DNA of 64,000 nucleotides from Prochlorococcus marinus XMU1405 (GCF_017696275.1 NZ_JAAORF010000001.1:62001-126000), one strand, 5' to 3'. Shown: positions 8,257-18,904, counted from the first letter of the stretch. The notes: generated by a model from the letters alone, not told the origin. Numbers and translations: made by a program.

Positions 8257-10239
8257 TTAATCCTTAAAATTATACTTATCAGAAGTCAATAATTTCCAGT
8301 CTCCTTGTCCATTTAATTCTAAAATATTTTCGTGAAAATCTTTTAAGCTAGGTCTATGTCCAACACTTATTAGAGAAAGTTCTCGTTCCTTTAGTAAACT
8401 ATATAGTTTTTTTTCAGTGTTAATATCTAAAGCACTTGTTGCTTCATCAAGTACTGCAAATCTTGGAGAATTTAGTAACAGTCTTGCAAAAGCTAATCTT
8501 TGTTGTTCGCCTAGGGAAAGAATTCGTGGCCAATCTTGTTTTATATCAAGATTAGGATACCGATCAACTAAGTTTTTTAAATTTACTTCATGTAGTACAG
8601 AAGTAAGATGTTCATCACTAAATTTCTTAACTTCTGTGGGATAACATAATTGTTCTCTTAAAGAACCAAGTAACATATATGGTTTTTGAGGTATGAATAA
8701 TAATTCCCCAATTTTTGGTTTTTTAATTACTCCTTGATCGGGTTCCCATAAACCACTAATCATTCTTAATAAAGATGTTTTTCCGCACCCAGATGGTCCT
8801 ACAACCAAAAGTGATTGATTATTGTCGATGCTTAAATTTAAATTTTTAATGATTGTTTTATTGGATCCTGGTGGGCAAAGGTCAGCATTATTAATAAGAA
8901 TTGAGGGGTAATCTGAAATAACGTTTTGATTGCTTGTTGGGTTGGTTTGACTAATGGATTCAACTTTTGATTGGAATCCTTCTAATCTGCCAATGCCAGC
9001 AGTAAATTTTGCGAGTTCTTCGATTTGATTAACAATAAAAAACAACGAACCTTCAACCATTCCAAATGCAAAGCTTGCCTGAATAAAGCGTCCATAATCA
9101 ATATCACCTCTAAAGTAAGGGATTGCCATTATTAGATATGGAAAGAAATTTCCTGCATAATTAATGGATCTTCTCATGACGTCTATTATTACTCTCCATA
9201 TAATCAGTAAATTAAAGTTTCTCACAACTTCTCCTAATCGCCTTTCAGTTTCACTTCGCTCAGGATTCTCCCCAGAGTAAAAGGCTATTGATTCAGCATT
9301 ATCTCGAATATGAACTAAGCCATATCGAAAATCTGCTTCATATCTGAGTTGATCAAAGTCAATCTTTACAAGATTTTTTCCTGCAATTAAAAGGATAGAA
9401 GTTGCAAATGCAGCGTAACCGAATAAAGAAAAAGTAAGTGTTGTACTAATACTCCATAAAATAAGAATATTAAGTGAAAATGTTAGTAGTGCATCAAAAA
9501 TACCTAATGTGAAAGAAAGACTTTGTCCGGTAAAAGCTCGAGTATCATCTGTGATTCTTTGATCAGGATTATCTACATCGGTTTGTTCTTCATCATTGGG
9601 ATTTAATTGGTAATAGGCTTTATTAGTCATATAATCTTTGACTAAACTTTTTGAAAGCCATTCTCTCCAAATTATTCCTAATTTATATGTAAAAAATATT
9701 TGGGAAACACGTATAGGTAGAGCCACAGCGAAACAACAAGCGTAAATCCCTAATATCCGATAAAAACCATCTTCTTGTTTTTCTACTAAAGCATTTGTTA
9801 AATCTCTTGCTATGAACCCAATACCTGCGTTTATTCCGTTTACAGCTAAAAGCATTAATACAATTATCGCAAGGAATAACCAATGTAACCATCTTCGGTT
9901 TTTTAATTGACGTCTCAAGCTAAAAAAGCTGCCTGATCCAATTAGAAATAAGGCAGAGAAAAGCAATCCCCAGCTACCAGCCCAAATCGAATTGACAGTA
10001 CTTACCACACCTCCAAAATACTTTTCAAGAAATATTGGTTGAAGGTTTTCAAAAAAACTTATTATGCCTGTAAGACCAACAAGTACTACTCCACCAACAC
10101 AAAATAAAAGAGAAATCAAAAGCCATATGAATTGAAGTCCATTGCATTGATCTATTGGAAGAAAAAATGGCTGAGATAGCTTCCTTAATTTTTGTAATTG
10201 GTATAAAATTTTTGATTTATTATTAACTGCTTTATTCAT
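8257..10239 (-). CDS. SbmA/ABCD-type ABC transporter, fused permease and ATPase
   Basis: This 660-residue half-transporter has about six membrane helices in residues 35-400. The motif DNPDQRITDD near residue 225 is typical of the ABC_membrane_2 (SbmA/BacA/YddA, ABCD) branch. The ATPase domain follows, with Walker A GPSGCGKTSL, signature LSLGEQQRLAFARLL and Walker B FAVLDEATSALD. Relatives move peptides, vitamin B12 or acyl-CoA; the substrate here is unknown. It probably functions as a homodimer. A 92-residue small protein lies 42 bases upstream and an hli gene 8 bases downstream, all on the minus strand. Confidence 0.93.
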   Translation of the reverse strand: MNKAVNNKSKILYQLQKLRKLSQPFFLPIDQCNGLQFIWLLISLLFCVGGVVLVGLTGIISFFENLQPIFLEKYFGGVVSTVNSIWAGSWGLLFSALFLIGSGSFFSLRRQLKNRRWLHWLFLAIIVLMLLAVNGINAGIGFIARDLTNALVEKQEDGFYRILGIYACCFAVALPIRVSQIFFTYKLGIIWREWLSKSLVKDYMTNKAYYQLNPNDEEQTDVDNPDQRITDDTRAFTGQSLSFTLGIFDALLTFSLNILILWSISTTLTFSLFGYAAFATSILLIAGKNLVKIDFDQLRYEADFRYGLVHIRDNAESIAFYSGENPERSETERRLGEVVRNFNLLIIWRVIIDVMRRSINYAGNFFPYLIMAIPYFRGDIDYGRFIQASFAFGMVEGSLFFIVNQIEELAKFTAGIGRLEGFQSKVESISQTNPTSNQNVISDYPSILINNADLCPPGSNKTIIKNLNLSIDNNQSLLVVGPSGCGKTSLLRMISGLWEPDQGVIKKPKIGELLFIPQKPYMLLGSLREQLCYPTEVKKFSDEHLTSVLHEVNLKNLVDRYPNLDIKQDWPRILSLGEQQRLAFARLLLNSPRFAVLDEATSALDINTEKKLYSLLKERELSLISVGHRPSLKDFHENILELNGQGDWKLLTSDKYNFKD

Positions 10240-10281
10240 TACTCGACTAGTTTTATAGAATAAATTATAACTTTTAGCAGT

Positions 10282-10560
10282 CTATTGACCAAAGCCAATA
10301 AATGAAAGTGCCCAGTCAGGTAAATTTAAGTAATTTAAGATTGTTGTATCAAATTGATGAACTTTTGGAAAACATTTATCTAATACCCACCATAAGAGAA
10401 AAGGTAGATTAAATAAAATTTGTAATTGCCATTTATAAGTTAAAACCTTCCATATTTTTATTAATTTAGTTTTGAGAGAATCGTCTAGATCTTCCCAATT
10501 TTTTGAGACTAAATTGAATAAATTTTTGGATTTTGTATTTAAGGAATCTGGTGTATTCAT
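10282..10560 (-). CDS. Conserved-looking small protein, unknown function
   Basis: I do not recognise this 92-residue protein. The first 40 residues are hydrophilic. Residues 45-60 (QILFNLPFLLWWVLDK) are hydrophobic and Trp-rich, and the C-terminal segment NLPDWALSFIGFG may touch a membrane. It has an ATG start at 10560 and lies between the HIT gene and the ABC transporter, all on the same strand. The codon content fits its neighbours and the spacing is operon-like, so it is probably a real gene. Confidence 0.75.
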   Translation of the reverse strand: MNTPDSLNTKSKNLFNLVSKNWEDLDDSLKTKLIKIWKVLTYKWQLQILFNLPFLLWWVLDKCFPKVHQFDTTILNYLNLPDWALSFIGFGQ

Positions 10561-10606
10561 TATGTTTTTACTTATTTATAACCCATAAACTTTTCTTTCG
10601 AGAGTT

Positions 10607-10948
10607 TTAACCTGGGGGCCAATTCATTTTTCTTCCAGATAAAAAATGAATATGTAAATGAAAAACTGTTTGTCCCGATTCTGCTCCAGTATTAATTACT
10701 GTTCTCCAATTAGTTAAATTTTTTGATTTAGCTATTTTGCTACCAACAAAAAGTAAATGCCCTAACAAATTTGCATCCTCTTTAATACAATCTAATAGGC
10801 TGATGATTGGCTTTTTTGGAATCACTAAAAAATGAACTGGTGCTTGCGCTTGGATATCGTTAAAAGCAATACAAAACTCATCTTCATAAAGCTTATCGCA
10901 GGGTATTTCTTCATTAATTATTTTTTGAAATATTGTAGTTTCAGTCAT
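10607..10948 (-). CDS. HIT-family nucleotide-binding protein (HinT-like)
   Basis: The 113-residue protein has the full HIT-family length. The histidine triad reads HLHIHFLSGR, with His97, His99 and His101; the middle His is the expected nucleophile. The start is TIFQKIINEEIPCDKLYED, and the C-terminus MNWPPG is the classical HinT ending. HinT proteins hydrolyse purine nucleoside phosphoramidates such as aminoacyl-AMP. The gene follows def by four bases on the same strand, so the two are likely co-transcribed. Confidence 0.95.
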   Translation of the reverse strand: MTETTIFQKIINEEIPCDKLYEDEFCIAFNDIQAQAPVHFLVIPKKPIISLLDCIKEDANLLGHLLFVGSKIAKSKNLTNWRTVINTGAESGQTVFHLHIHFLSGRKMNWPPG

Positions 10949-10952
10949 TAGA

Positions 10953-11558
10953 TTAATTAATAGAAATTACATCTTCTTCGTTAAACCCTTCCTTTATAAG
11001 TTCTTTGTTTAAATCATCTTTTGATGTAACTCTATCAACAAATAGTATTCCGTTTAAATGATCCATTTCATGTTGAATACACCTCGCTAGAAGTCCATCG
11101 GCTTTCATTTTACGTGGTCTACCCATTTCATCCCTAAATTTTAATTTAATAGTTGATGGTCTCACTACATTCAAATAGACTCCAGGTATACTCAAACAGC
11201 CTTCTTCGTATGAATTAAGAGTTGTTCCAAAGTCTGTAATTTCTGGATTGATTAATATTAAAGGTTCTGCTGCTGAATCTTCAAAATTTACATCTATCAC
11301 AAGAAGCTCCTTGTTGATGCCAATTTGTGGTGCGGCAAGTCCAATTCCTTTAGCTGCATACATGCTTTGAAGCATTTCTCTAGCAAGTTTTCTAATCGAT
11401 TCGTCAACTTTAGTGATTCTTTTGGAATTTTTTCTCAATACATCATCACCAAGTTTATAAATGTCTAGAGATGGCTTACCTGTTTGTTCTTTTGCAATTT
11501 TTTCTGAGCTTCCACTTGTTCTTGACTTTTTTGCAAGTTGTGAAAAATGGTTTGCCAC
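10953..11558 (-). CDS. def: Peptide deformylase
   Basis: The enzyme removes the formyl group from the initiating methionine of new proteins. The three metal-site motifs are intact: GIGLAAPQIG at residues 71-80, EEGCLSIP with ligand Cys121, and QHEMDHLNG with ligands His163 and His167 and catalytic Glu164. The 201-residue length fits cyanobacterial Def. There is a roughly 30-residue Ser/Lys-rich N-terminal region before the fold. The start is GTG at 11558. It diverges from the S9 peptidase gene, with 73 bases between them. Confidence 0.97.
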   Translation of the reverse strand: MANHFSQLAKKSRTSGSSEKIAKEQTGKPSLDIYKLGDDVLRKNSKRITKVDESIRKLAREMLQSMYAAKGIGLAAPQIGINKELLVIDVNFEDSAAEPLILINPEITDFGTTLNSYEEGCLSIPGVYLNVVRPSTIKLKFRDEMGRPRKMKADGLLARCIQHEMDHLNGILFVDRVTSKDDLNKELIKEGFNEEDVISIN

Positions 11559-11631
11559 GTTAAAAAGTTTTTAATTAAGAGTTTAGCTATAAAAATACTA
11601 GCACTTTAATTTACTTTCTCTATATTTTTAA

Positions 11632-13557
11632 ATGAGTAATGATGATAAGTTAAAAGTTAGGCAAACTGAATCTAAAAAAAATGCTTACAAGGAATTAACT
11701 ATTATTAGGGATACCATTTTTTGGATTGATGTTGTTGGTGAAGGTCAAAATGAGAATGCTATTTTTGCAAGACCATTTAATGATAAAGGGGCTTTTCCTC
11801 AGAAATTAACAAGTAAAAAGCATAACATTAAAAATAATTTTCATGGATATGGTGGTAAATCATATAAATGTATAAATTTTAAAAATAATTTTTATTTAAT
11901 ATGGATAGATCAGATTACTAGGGCAGTATGGTTTCAAATTTTTAAAGAGGCAGCTTCAAATTATAGAAGTCAAAATATATATCTCGATTCAGTTCAAGAA
12001 CCTAGACAACTATCTAAATCAATTGATGGAAATTTCGATTCTTCATTTGTCATTTCTGAAAAAAATTTTTTGTATGGAATTTGCGAGATAAATAATAGAG
12101 ATTATTTATTTTCTTTAAATTTAAAAAAAACTAAACAAGATATTCATCGAATTAAAAAATTTAAAAATTTTGCTGGAGAATTATCTTCTAATACTTCTGC
12201 TAGATTACTTTCTTGGATAGAGTGGGATTCTCCATATATGCCCTGGGACAAAAATGATCTATTTTTTGCTCAAATAGATCTAGATGGAGAGGTACAAAAA
12301 ATAAAAAAATTCTCAAATAAGCTTATAAATGCGAAAAAAAACGTTTCTTTTTTTCAACCCTATTGGATAAGTGAAACACTTTTAGTATGTTCTGAAGATA
12401 GTTCTGGATGGTGGAATTTGTTGTTTTTAGATATTAATGAAATTGAGAATATTTTTATTAAGAAAAGAATAGAGAGAAATTTGCTTGAATATGGAGCACC
12501 ACAATGGGTCTCTGGAATAACATTTTTTTCAGGGACTATAAAAAATTTATTTTGCCTAGCAAAAAAAGAAAATAATTTAATAGTGGAACAATATAAAGAT
12601 CTTAAATTTGTTAAGGAATTTTCTACTCCTTTTACTTCAATAAGTGATTTCAGTGTTTTTCGAAAAAAAGTTCTTTTAAAAGGTTATGGATCTGATTTTT
12701 TGGGAATTGTATTTGAAATTGATTTTGAAAAAAAAATTTTATCAAATTTTTCTGAGCAGATATTTGTTGATCACATAAAAGACTGTTCAAAACCCGAATC
12801 ATTTTGGTTTAAAGGTTTTGATGATCAATCTACTCATTCTTTTCTTTATAGGCCGCTTGTTGAAAATTTTAGAAAGCCACCGCTCCTTGTTAGAGCTCAT
12901 AGCGGACCAACTTCATTTTTTGATGGATCATATAATTCCGAAGTTCAATATTGGACGACGAAGGGATTTTTTGTTGCTGAAGTTAATTATGGAGGATCAT
13001 CAGGATTTGGCAAAGCATATAGAGAGAGGTTGAATTATAAATGGGGCATTGTTGATTCTTATGATTGCAAAGCACTAGCTCTTGAATTGATTAAATCAAA
13101 TCAAGTTGACAGTGAAAAAGTAGTAATTTTTGGGAATAGTGCTGGTGGGTTAACTGCCTTGAATTGTTTATTATATAGGTCTATTTTTACAGCAGCAATT
13201 TGTAAATATCCTGTTATTGATTTGAATGATATGCATTACAACACTCATAGGTTTGAAAAAGATTATTTAAATTCTTTGGTTGGAAATTATGAAAAAAACT
13301 ATGATGATTATATAAATAGATCACCGATAAAACATATAAACAAAATAAAAAAACCTATCTTATTGTTTCATGGAAAAAAAGATAAAGTTATTTCTTATAA
13401 ACAAACTTTAAAAATTAAAGAAATTTTGATTCATAATAATAAATATTCAGAAGTTATTCTTTTTGATAATGAAGGGCATGGTTTTAGAAATATTGAAAAT
13501 AAAGAAGTGGTAATGCAAAAATCTCAGGAATTTTTAAAAAATGCTTTGAATATTTAA
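11632..13557 (+). CDS. S9-family (prolyl oligopeptidase-like) serine peptidase
   Basis: The 641-residue protein has an N-terminal beta-propeller-like region (about residues 20-370) and a C-terminal alpha/beta-hydrolase domain. The nucleophile is Ser503 in the elbow GNSAGG. The acid is likely in HGKKDKVIS and the histidine in NEGHGFRN. The layout matches dipeptidyl/acylaminoacyl peptidases of family S9. No signal peptide is seen, so it should be cytoplasmic. Its last four bases overlap the convergent sufS stop. Confidence 0.92.
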   Translation: MSNDDKLKVRQTESKKNAYKELTIIRDTIFWIDVVGEGQNENAIFARPFNDKGAFPQKLTSKKHNIKNNFHGYGGKSYKCINFKNNFYLIWIDQITRAVWFQIFKEAASNYRSQNIYLDSVQEPRQLSKSIDGNFDSSFVISEKNFLYGICEINNRDYLFSLNLKKTKQDIHRIKKFKNFAGELSSNTSARLLSWIEWDSPYMPWDKNDLFFAQIDLDGEVQKIKKFSNKLINAKKNVSFFQPYWISETLLVCSEDSSGWWNLLFLDINEIENIFIKKRIERNLLEYGAPQWVSGITFFSGTIKNLFCLAKKENNLIVEQYKDLKFVKEFSTPFTSISDFSVFRKKVLLKGYGSDFLGIVFEIDFEKKILSNFSEQIFVDHIKDCSKPESFWFKGFDDQSTHSFLYRPLVENFRKPPLLVRAHSGPTSFFDGSYNSEVQYWTTKGFFVAEVNYGGSSGFGKAYRERLNYKWGIVDSYDCKALALELIKSNQVDSEKVVIFGNSAGGLTALNCLLYRSIFTAAICKYPVIDLNDMHYNTHRFEKDYLNSLVGNYEKNYDDYINRSPIKHINKIKKPILLFHGKKDKVISYKQTLKIKEILIHNNKYSEVILFDNEGHGFRNIENKEVVMQKSQEFLKNALNI

Positions 13558-14807
13558 GAATTGATTTTTAGAAAATTAATAGTATCTTTTAATTTTTCTA
13601 TAAACATATCAATTTCTTCCTTATTGGTTGTGAAATTCATGCTGATTCTAGCTGTTGATTTAATTCCAATGTATCTGTGAAGAGGTTGACAGCAATGGTG
13701 ACCACTTCTGATGCAAATTCCTTTTGAATCAAGAATTTCAGCAATATCATTTGAATGTATATTTTGTATATAAAAGGTGGCAAGCGAGGCTCTGTGTGGA
13801 TCTATCTCCGGCGATGGACCTATGATTTCAATATTTTCTATTTGGTTTAATTTTTCAAATAAATATTTAGTAATATTCTTTTCGTATTCATGAATTTCAT
13901 TTAATCCAATATTACTAATATAATTAATTGCTTCTGCAAGACCTATTGCTTCTGCAATGGCTGGAGTTCCAGCTTCAAATTTGTGTGGTAGCTCTGCCCA
14001 AGTACTTGTTTCTTCAAAAACATCTTGAATCATTTCGCCACCTCCAAAGAGAGGAGGAATTTTTTCTAGGATTTCTTTTCTTGACCAGAGGAAGCCAATA
14101 CCTGTAGGACCGCATAGTTTATGTCCTGATCCAGCTAAAAAATCTATATTAAGATCAATCACATCCAGTTTTTGATGAGCCAAACTTTGGCATGCATCTA
14201 TTAACACTAAAGAACCTTTTTGTTTAGCTAATTTAGTTATTTCTTTGATTGGATTACAGCAACCTAGAGTGTTACTAACATGTACTAGGCTAACAAGTTT
14301 AGTTCTAGATGTTAGTTTTGATTTAAAGTCGTCTATGTCTAATTTCCCATCTTTATCTATACCTATAAATTTTAATTTGCATTTATTTTTTGCTGCAACC
14401 ATTTGCCATGGAACAATATTGCTATGATGCTCCATTATTGATAAGAGAATTTCATCATTTTCTTTTAATAAATATTCGCCCCATGATCTTGCGACTAGAT
14501 TGATTGCCTCAGTAGCATTTCTTGTGAAAATAATTTCTTTTGCTGAATTCGCTTTTATATATTTGCTAATTAAATATCGTGCATTTTCAAATTCTTCTGT
14601 TGCTTTAGCACTTAATTGATGTGCCCCTCTATGTACATTGGCATTAAAGTTTTTGTAATATTCATCAATTTTTTTTAAGACTTGTATTGGTTTTTGTGTG
14701 GTCGCAGCATGGTCTAAATAAATAATTTGATCATTACCTTTTAAGTTCTTATTTAAAAGAGGAAAGTCTTTCTTCGTGATTTCAGGGAAATTTTGAATCG
14801 TTTCCAT
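13554..14807 (-). CDS. sufS: Cysteine desulfurase SufS
   Basis: This PLP enzyme takes sulfur from cysteine for Fe-S cluster assembly. PLP lysine is Lys230 in GSGHKLCGPTG. The catalytic cysteine is Cys372 in RSGHHCCQP, the group II (SufS/Csd) motif. The 417-residue length is normal. It is the last gene of sufBCDS, and its ATG overlaps the sufD stop codon by one base, which suggests translational coupling. No SufE-like partner is seen in this window. Confidence 0.97.
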   Translation of the reverse strand: METIQNFPEITKKDFPLLNKNLKGNDQIIYLDHAATTQKPIQVLKKIDEYYKNFNANVHRGAHQLSAKATEEFENARYLISKYIKANSAKEIIFTRNATEAINLVARSWGEYLLKENDEILLSIMEHHSNIVPWQMVAAKNKCKLKFIGIDKDGKLDIDDFKSKLTSRTKLVSLVHVSNTLGCCNPIKEITKLAKQKGSLVLIDACQSLAHQKLDVIDLNIDFLAGSGHKLCGPTGIGFLWSRKEILEKIPPLFGGGEMIQDVFEETSTWAELPHKFEAGTPAIAEAIGLAEAINYISNIGLNEIHEYEKNITKYLFEKLNQIENIEIIGPSPEIDPHRASLATFYIQNIHSNDIAEILDSKGICIRSGHHCCQPLHRYIGIKSTARISMNFTTNKEEIDMFIEKLKDTINFLKINS

Positions 14808-16024
14808 TAATTCTCATTTAAAAGTTTATCAAGCAAATCCCATCTATCTTTTGAAATGGGAATAAATGAAATTATTTCTTGAAAGTAAGAACTTAATTGT
14901 AGTTTACTTGCTTCTGTTAATGTGATTCCTCTTGTTCGCATATAAAAAAGTTCTTCTTCATTGAGTTGCGAAATTGTAGCTCCATGTTTGCATTTGACAT
15001 CATCAGCAATTATTTCTAATTGAGGTTTGGTATCTATTTGTGCGAGATTTGACAAAAGTAAATTTCTGCTTAATTGGGAAGCATCAGTTCTCTGGGCAAT
15101 TTTTGGAACTATTATCGAACCTTCAAATATTGCATGTGATCTATCATCAGCAAGTGATTTATTAATTTGATCTAGAAATCCATTTGGGCCATTAAATTCT
15201 ATTTTTGTATAGGTTGAAATTTGCTCATCTTTTTTTGTTATTTGCATTCCTTTGATATTTGTTTTAGCGTTTCCCGCAGATTGTTTAATATTGATTTCAA
15301 ATCTCGCATAATTGAATTTGAAATGTAAAGATCCTAAATTGTACGTACTATTTTTTTGTTGAATTACATTGAGAGAATTTAATAGATTGGATCTGTTTTC
15401 ACCATAAGAAACAACACCATGATTTACAGAACTATTTTCTTTCAAGCAAAAGAAAGTTGTTTGAGATAATGAAGAGTTTTCTTTGCCAAGATTTACTTGT
15501 AATAATTCAACATCACAATTCTTTTCTAAAAATATTACGAGGGTTTTTGCGCTTAGAGAATTACTTGATGCATGACTAAAAATTTCAATAGGAGGAATTT
15601 TTGATCCATTTATTTTTAATCCCAAAATATTATTTTTACAACTTAAAGACAGATTTAGTAGTTCACTCCAATTTTCGTTTTGCTTAAAAAAAGATATTTG
15701 TTCCTTGATATAATTTTGTAATTCATCTTCACTTAATTGCTTTATTGAATAATTTTTTTCTATTAATTTAATTTGGCAATTCTCACCAATTATTAATCTA
15801 ATAGTACTTTGAGAATTTTTCGGATATGGTATATCAAATTTTGGATCTTTTTCATTAATTGAGTAATCTAAAAAGTTTGACAATTTTGATTTATTTGAAA
15901 GTCTCCATAGTTCACTTTTAGGATTAGGGAGAGGGCTTGATTGTAATTTATGAAGACAGATTTTCTGTATTTCTGTTTGGTTATCATTCGATTTATTAGT
16001 TTTTATTTTTTCAATAATTTCCAT
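14807..16024 (-). CDS. sufD: Fe-S cluster scaffold subunit SufD
   Basis: The 405-residue protein belongs to the SufB/SufD family, with the beta-helix core and the C-terminal segment DVKCKHGATISQLNEEELFY. The conserved histidine in KCKHGAT is known to be needed for SufBCD function. The N-terminal half is divergent, as is common for SufD. It assembles with SufB and the SufC ATPase as the cluster scaffold. It lies 4 bases after sufC and overlaps sufS by one base. Confidence 0.95.
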   Translation of the reverse strand: MEIIEKIKTNKSNDNQTEIQKICLHKLQSSPLPNPKSELWRLSNKSKLSNFLDYSINEKDPKFDIPYPKNSQSTIRLIIGENCQIKLIEKNYSIKQLSEDELQNYIKEQISFFKQNENWSELLNLSLSCKNNILGLKINGSKIPPIEIFSHASSNSLSAKTLVIFLEKNCDVELLQVNLGKENSSLSQTTFFCLKENSSVNHGVVSYGENRSNLLNSLNVIQQKNSTYNLGSLHFKFNYARFEINIKQSAGNAKTNIKGMQITKKDEQISTYTKIEFNGPNGFLDQINKSLADDRSHAIFEGSIIVPKIAQRTDASQLSRNLLLSNLAQIDTKPQLEIIADDVKCKHGATISQLNEEELFYMRTRGITLTEASKLQLSSYFQEIISFIPISKDRWDLLDKLLNEN

Positions 16025-16028
16025 TTTT

Positions 16029-16814
16029 TTAGGTCTTTTTTATAAAGTTATCAGTCCATTCATAACCTTTTTCCTCAAGCTCTAGAGCAAGATCACTTTC
16101 ACCAGTTTTTATGATTTGTCCGTCTGACATAACATGGACATAATTTGGTTTAATTTCATCTAATAATCTTTGATAGTGAGTAATAAGTATAATTCCAGTC
16201 TGTGCATTAGATATTTTTTTAATTCCTGATGCCACTATTCTTAAAGCATCGATATCTAGCCCAGAATCGGTCTCATCTAATATCGCTATCTTGGGCTCAA
16301 GTAAAGCCATTTGCAGAATCTCATTTCTTTTTTTTTCACCTCCGGAAAAGCCTTGATTTACACTCCTTGATAGGAATGCGTGATCCATTTTCACAATTTC
16401 TAATTTTTCTTTAACTAATTCTTCAAAATCAAAAGTATCTAATTCTTCTTTGTTGAGGAATTTCCTTCTAGCATTAGTTGAAACTCTCAGAAACTCAAGA
16501 TTACTTACACCTGGAATCTCAATTGGATATTGAAAACCAAGAAAAATTCCTGATTGAGATCTTTCTTCAGGTTCTAGAGAGTTGATTTTTTCACCTAAAA
16601 ATTTTATGTCGCCATTTGTAATATTATACGAGGGATGTCCTGCAATGATTTTCGAAAGAGTACTTTTGCCACATCCATTTCTTCCCATAATGGCATGGAT
16701 TTCTCCAGGATAGACAGTCAGTGAAACCCCTTTTAAAATTGGAAGATTATCAGTAGACGCAGAGAGATTTTCAACTTCTAAAATTGGATCTGATTCTTTC
16801 ATTTTACTTTGCAT
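16029..16814 (-). CDS. sufC: Fe-S assembly ATPase SufC
   Basis: A soluble ABC-type ATPase of 261 residues. Walker A is GRNGCGKST at about residues 44-52, the signature is [12 protein letters not shown], and Walker B is [12 protein letters not shown], the form typical of SufC. It powers the conformational change of SufB-SufD. The start may be ATG 16814 or the in-frame ATG 16802, which gives a protein four residues shorter. It is the second gene of the suf operon, 21 bases after sufB. Confidence 0.97.
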   Translation of the reverse strand: MQSKMKESDPILEVENLSASTDNLPILKGVSLTVYPGEIHAIMGRNGCGKSTLSKIIAGHPSYNITNGDIKFLGEKINSLEPEERSQSGIFLGFQYPIEIPGVSNLEFLRVSTNARRKFLNKEELDTFDFEELVKEKLEIVKMDHAFLSRSVNQGFSGGEKKRNEILQMALLEPKIAILDETDSGLDIDALRIVASGIKKISNAQTGIILITHYQRLLDEIKPNYVHVMSDGQIIKTGESDLALELEEKGYEWTDNFIKKT

Positions 16815-16835
16815 TTCAGTTTAGAAATTGATTAA

Positions 16836-18278
16836 TTAACCTACTGATCCCTCTAATTTAAGTGCCAGTAACTTATCTGCTTCAGCAGCAAATTCCATAG
16901 GTAATTGATTAAATACATCTCTGCAAAAACCGCTGACCATCATAGATACTGCCTCCTCAAATTCTATACCTCTGCTTTGGAGATAAAAAAGTTGGTCTTC
17001 TGAGATTCTACATGTGCTTGCTTCATGTTCAATTTCAGAATTGGGTTGTTGAGATTTGATGTAAGGGAATGTATTTGCAGAAGCTTGATCCCCTATTAAC
17101 ATTGAATCACATTGACTGTAATTTCTTGATCCTGTAGCTTTTGTTCCCATTTTGACAAGACCTCTATAGCTATTTTTTGAGTTACCTGCACTAATACCTT
17201 TGCTAACAATAGTTGATTTGGTCTTTGGACCAATATGGATCATTTTTGTGCCGGTATCTGCTTGCTGAAGGTTATTGGTGAGAGCCACTGAATAAAATTC
17301 TCCTACAGATTCTTCCCCTAAAAGAAGACAGCTAGGATATTTCCATGTAATTGCAGACCCTGTTTCTACTTGAGACCAGCTAATTTTACTTCTCTTACCT
17401 AAACATTTTCCTCTCTTGGTGACAAAATTAAAAATTCCGCCAATACCTTCTTCATCACCAGCATACCAATTTTGCACTGTTGAATATTTTATTGAGGCGT
17501 CGTCTAATGCTACAAGCTCTACAACTGCTGCATGTAGAGTATTTGTATCAAACATTGGAGCTGTACAACCTTCTAGATAACTTACAGAACTTGATTCTTC
17601 AGCAATAATTAGTGTTCTTTCGAATTGTCCTGAATCTCCACTATTAATTCTAAAGTAGGAAGATAGATCCATAGGGCAAGAAACACCTTTTGGGATATAA
17701 ACAAAAGAACCATCACTAAAAACTGCAGAATTTAGTGCTGCAAAATAATTATCACTAGCTGGAACTACTGTACCTAAATATTTTTCAATCAAATCCGCGT
17801 GATTTTTTACTGCTTCACTAATTGAGCAAAATATAACTCCATGTTCAGCAAGTTCTTCTCTAAAAGTTGTGGCTATAGAAACACTATCAAAGACAGCATC
17901 AACTGCTACATTTGTGAGTTTTTTTTGCTCCGTGAGAGGTATTCCCAATTTGTCAAAAGTCTCAAGAAGTTTGGGATCAACTTCATCTAAGCTAGAAATT
18001 TTCTCTTTTTGCTTAGGAGCAGAGTAGTAAATAATATCTTGATAATCAATTTTTTTATATCCTAATGCTGCCCAATCAGGCTCTTTCATTTTTTGCCATT
18101 TTTTAAAGGCTTTTAATCTAAAATCAAGAAGGAATTTTGGCTCTTCTTTTTTCTGTGAAATTAATTTTATGATATCTTCATTTAATCCCTTTTCTATTTT
18201 TTCAGTTTCAATATCAGTAACGAAACCATATTTGTAAGGCTCTTTCACTACATCTTTAACTAAATTTTCGTTGACCAT
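16836..18278 (-). CDS. sufB: Fe-S cluster scaffold subunit SufB
   Basis: The 480-residue protein has the canonical SufB length. It contains the conserved segments [31 protein letters not shown] and [20 protein letters not shown]. It is the principal scaffold of the SufBC2D complex and is strongly conserved. It is the first gene of sufBCDS. A 95-base gap separates it from the divergent gene at 18374, and this gap should hold the operon promoter. No SufR-type DeoR-family regulator is encoded next to it. Confidence 0.98.
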   Translation of the reverse strand: MVNENLVKDVVKEPYKYGFVTDIETEKIEKGLNEDIIKLISQKKEEPKFLLDFRLKAFKKWQKMKEPDWAALGYKKIDYQDIIYYSAPKQKEKISSLDEVDPKLLETFDKLGIPLTEQKKLTNVAVDAVFDSVSIATTFREELAEHGVIFCSISEAVKNHADLIEKYLGTVVPASDNYFAALNSAVFSDGSFVYIPKGVSCPMDLSSYFRINSGDSGQFERTLIIAEESSSVSYLEGCTAPMFDTNTLHAAVVELVALDDASIKYSTVQNWYAGDEEGIGGIFNFVTKRGKCLGKRSKISWSQVETGSAITWKYPSCLLLGEESVGEFYSVALTNNLQQADTGTKMIHIGPKTKSTIVSKGISAGNSKNSYRGLVKMGTKATGSRNYSQCDSMLIGDQASANTFPYIKSQQPNSEIEHEASTCRISEDQLFYLQSRGIEFEEAVSMMVSGFCRDVFNQLPMEFAAEADKLLALKLEGSVG

Positions 18279-18373
18279 GCTATCAAAAATAACTTATTAC
18301 AATTAGCTTTATATACTCTAACGAAAGATACCCCCAATATTGAGTTTTTTTCCTTTATTAAAACTAAAAATTA

Positions 18374-18727
18374 ATGTCTAATCATCTTGATCCCTTGTCT
18401 AACCCACTAAACATAGAAACTATTCAAGAAATTGATAATCTCGATCTACCTATAATGCAGAAACATCATTTAAGAATACTCGCTCATTGCCTTCAGATTT
18501 TAAAAATTATCAATGTAGACAATAGTTTTGAATATCAAAATAAAAATCCCCTGAGAGAATGGTGTGATAACCAATCCAAAAAATTTGATGATAAAAAATT
18601 TAGTGATCTTTTTTATGAGCAGTTAGAATCAACTTCGAAAAAATTAAGTACTTTTTCAAAAAAAATAGGTAAACGTATTGAGGATTTAGAGATAGATGAT
18701 TTGGTACTTTTAGTTGAACAACCCTGA
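18374..18727 (+). CDS. Small soluble protein divergent from sufB, unknown function
   Basis: I do not recognise this 117-residue protein. It is predicted to be mostly helical and charged, with no membrane segment, no cysteine pair except a lone CDNQ cysteine and CLQ, and no clear helix-turn-helix. The repeated Lys/Phe-rich part is KKFDDKKFSDLFYEQL. It is divergent from sufB, the position occupied by sufR in some cyanobacteria, but the sequence does not look like SufR. Its codon use matches its surroundings, so it is probably real. Confidence 0.75.
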   Translation: MSNHLDPLSNPLNIETIQEIDNLDLPIMQKHHLRILAHCLQILKIINVDNSFEYQNKNPLREWCDNQSKKFDDKKFSDLFYEQLESTSKKLSTFSKKIGKRIEDLEIDDLVLLVEQP

Positions 18728-18904
18728 ATCTCTTGTTAATTGATCCCGAAGAAAAAATATATTTTTGTTGAGTCGTTAACAAATTCAGGTAATAAAATTT
18801 AAAAAAAAAGAAAATTAATTTACATTTCAAAAAGATCTGAAAATTAATAAATTTCTTTGATACCAACTGTTTTGAAGGGAAATATCAATTTTGAGAATTT
18901 TTTA

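Noticed and set aside
18600-18866. 88-residue minus-strand frame overlapping the suf-adjacent unknown
   Set aside because: It is a composition-driven shadow rich in Phe, Lys and Leu that overlaps a better frame.
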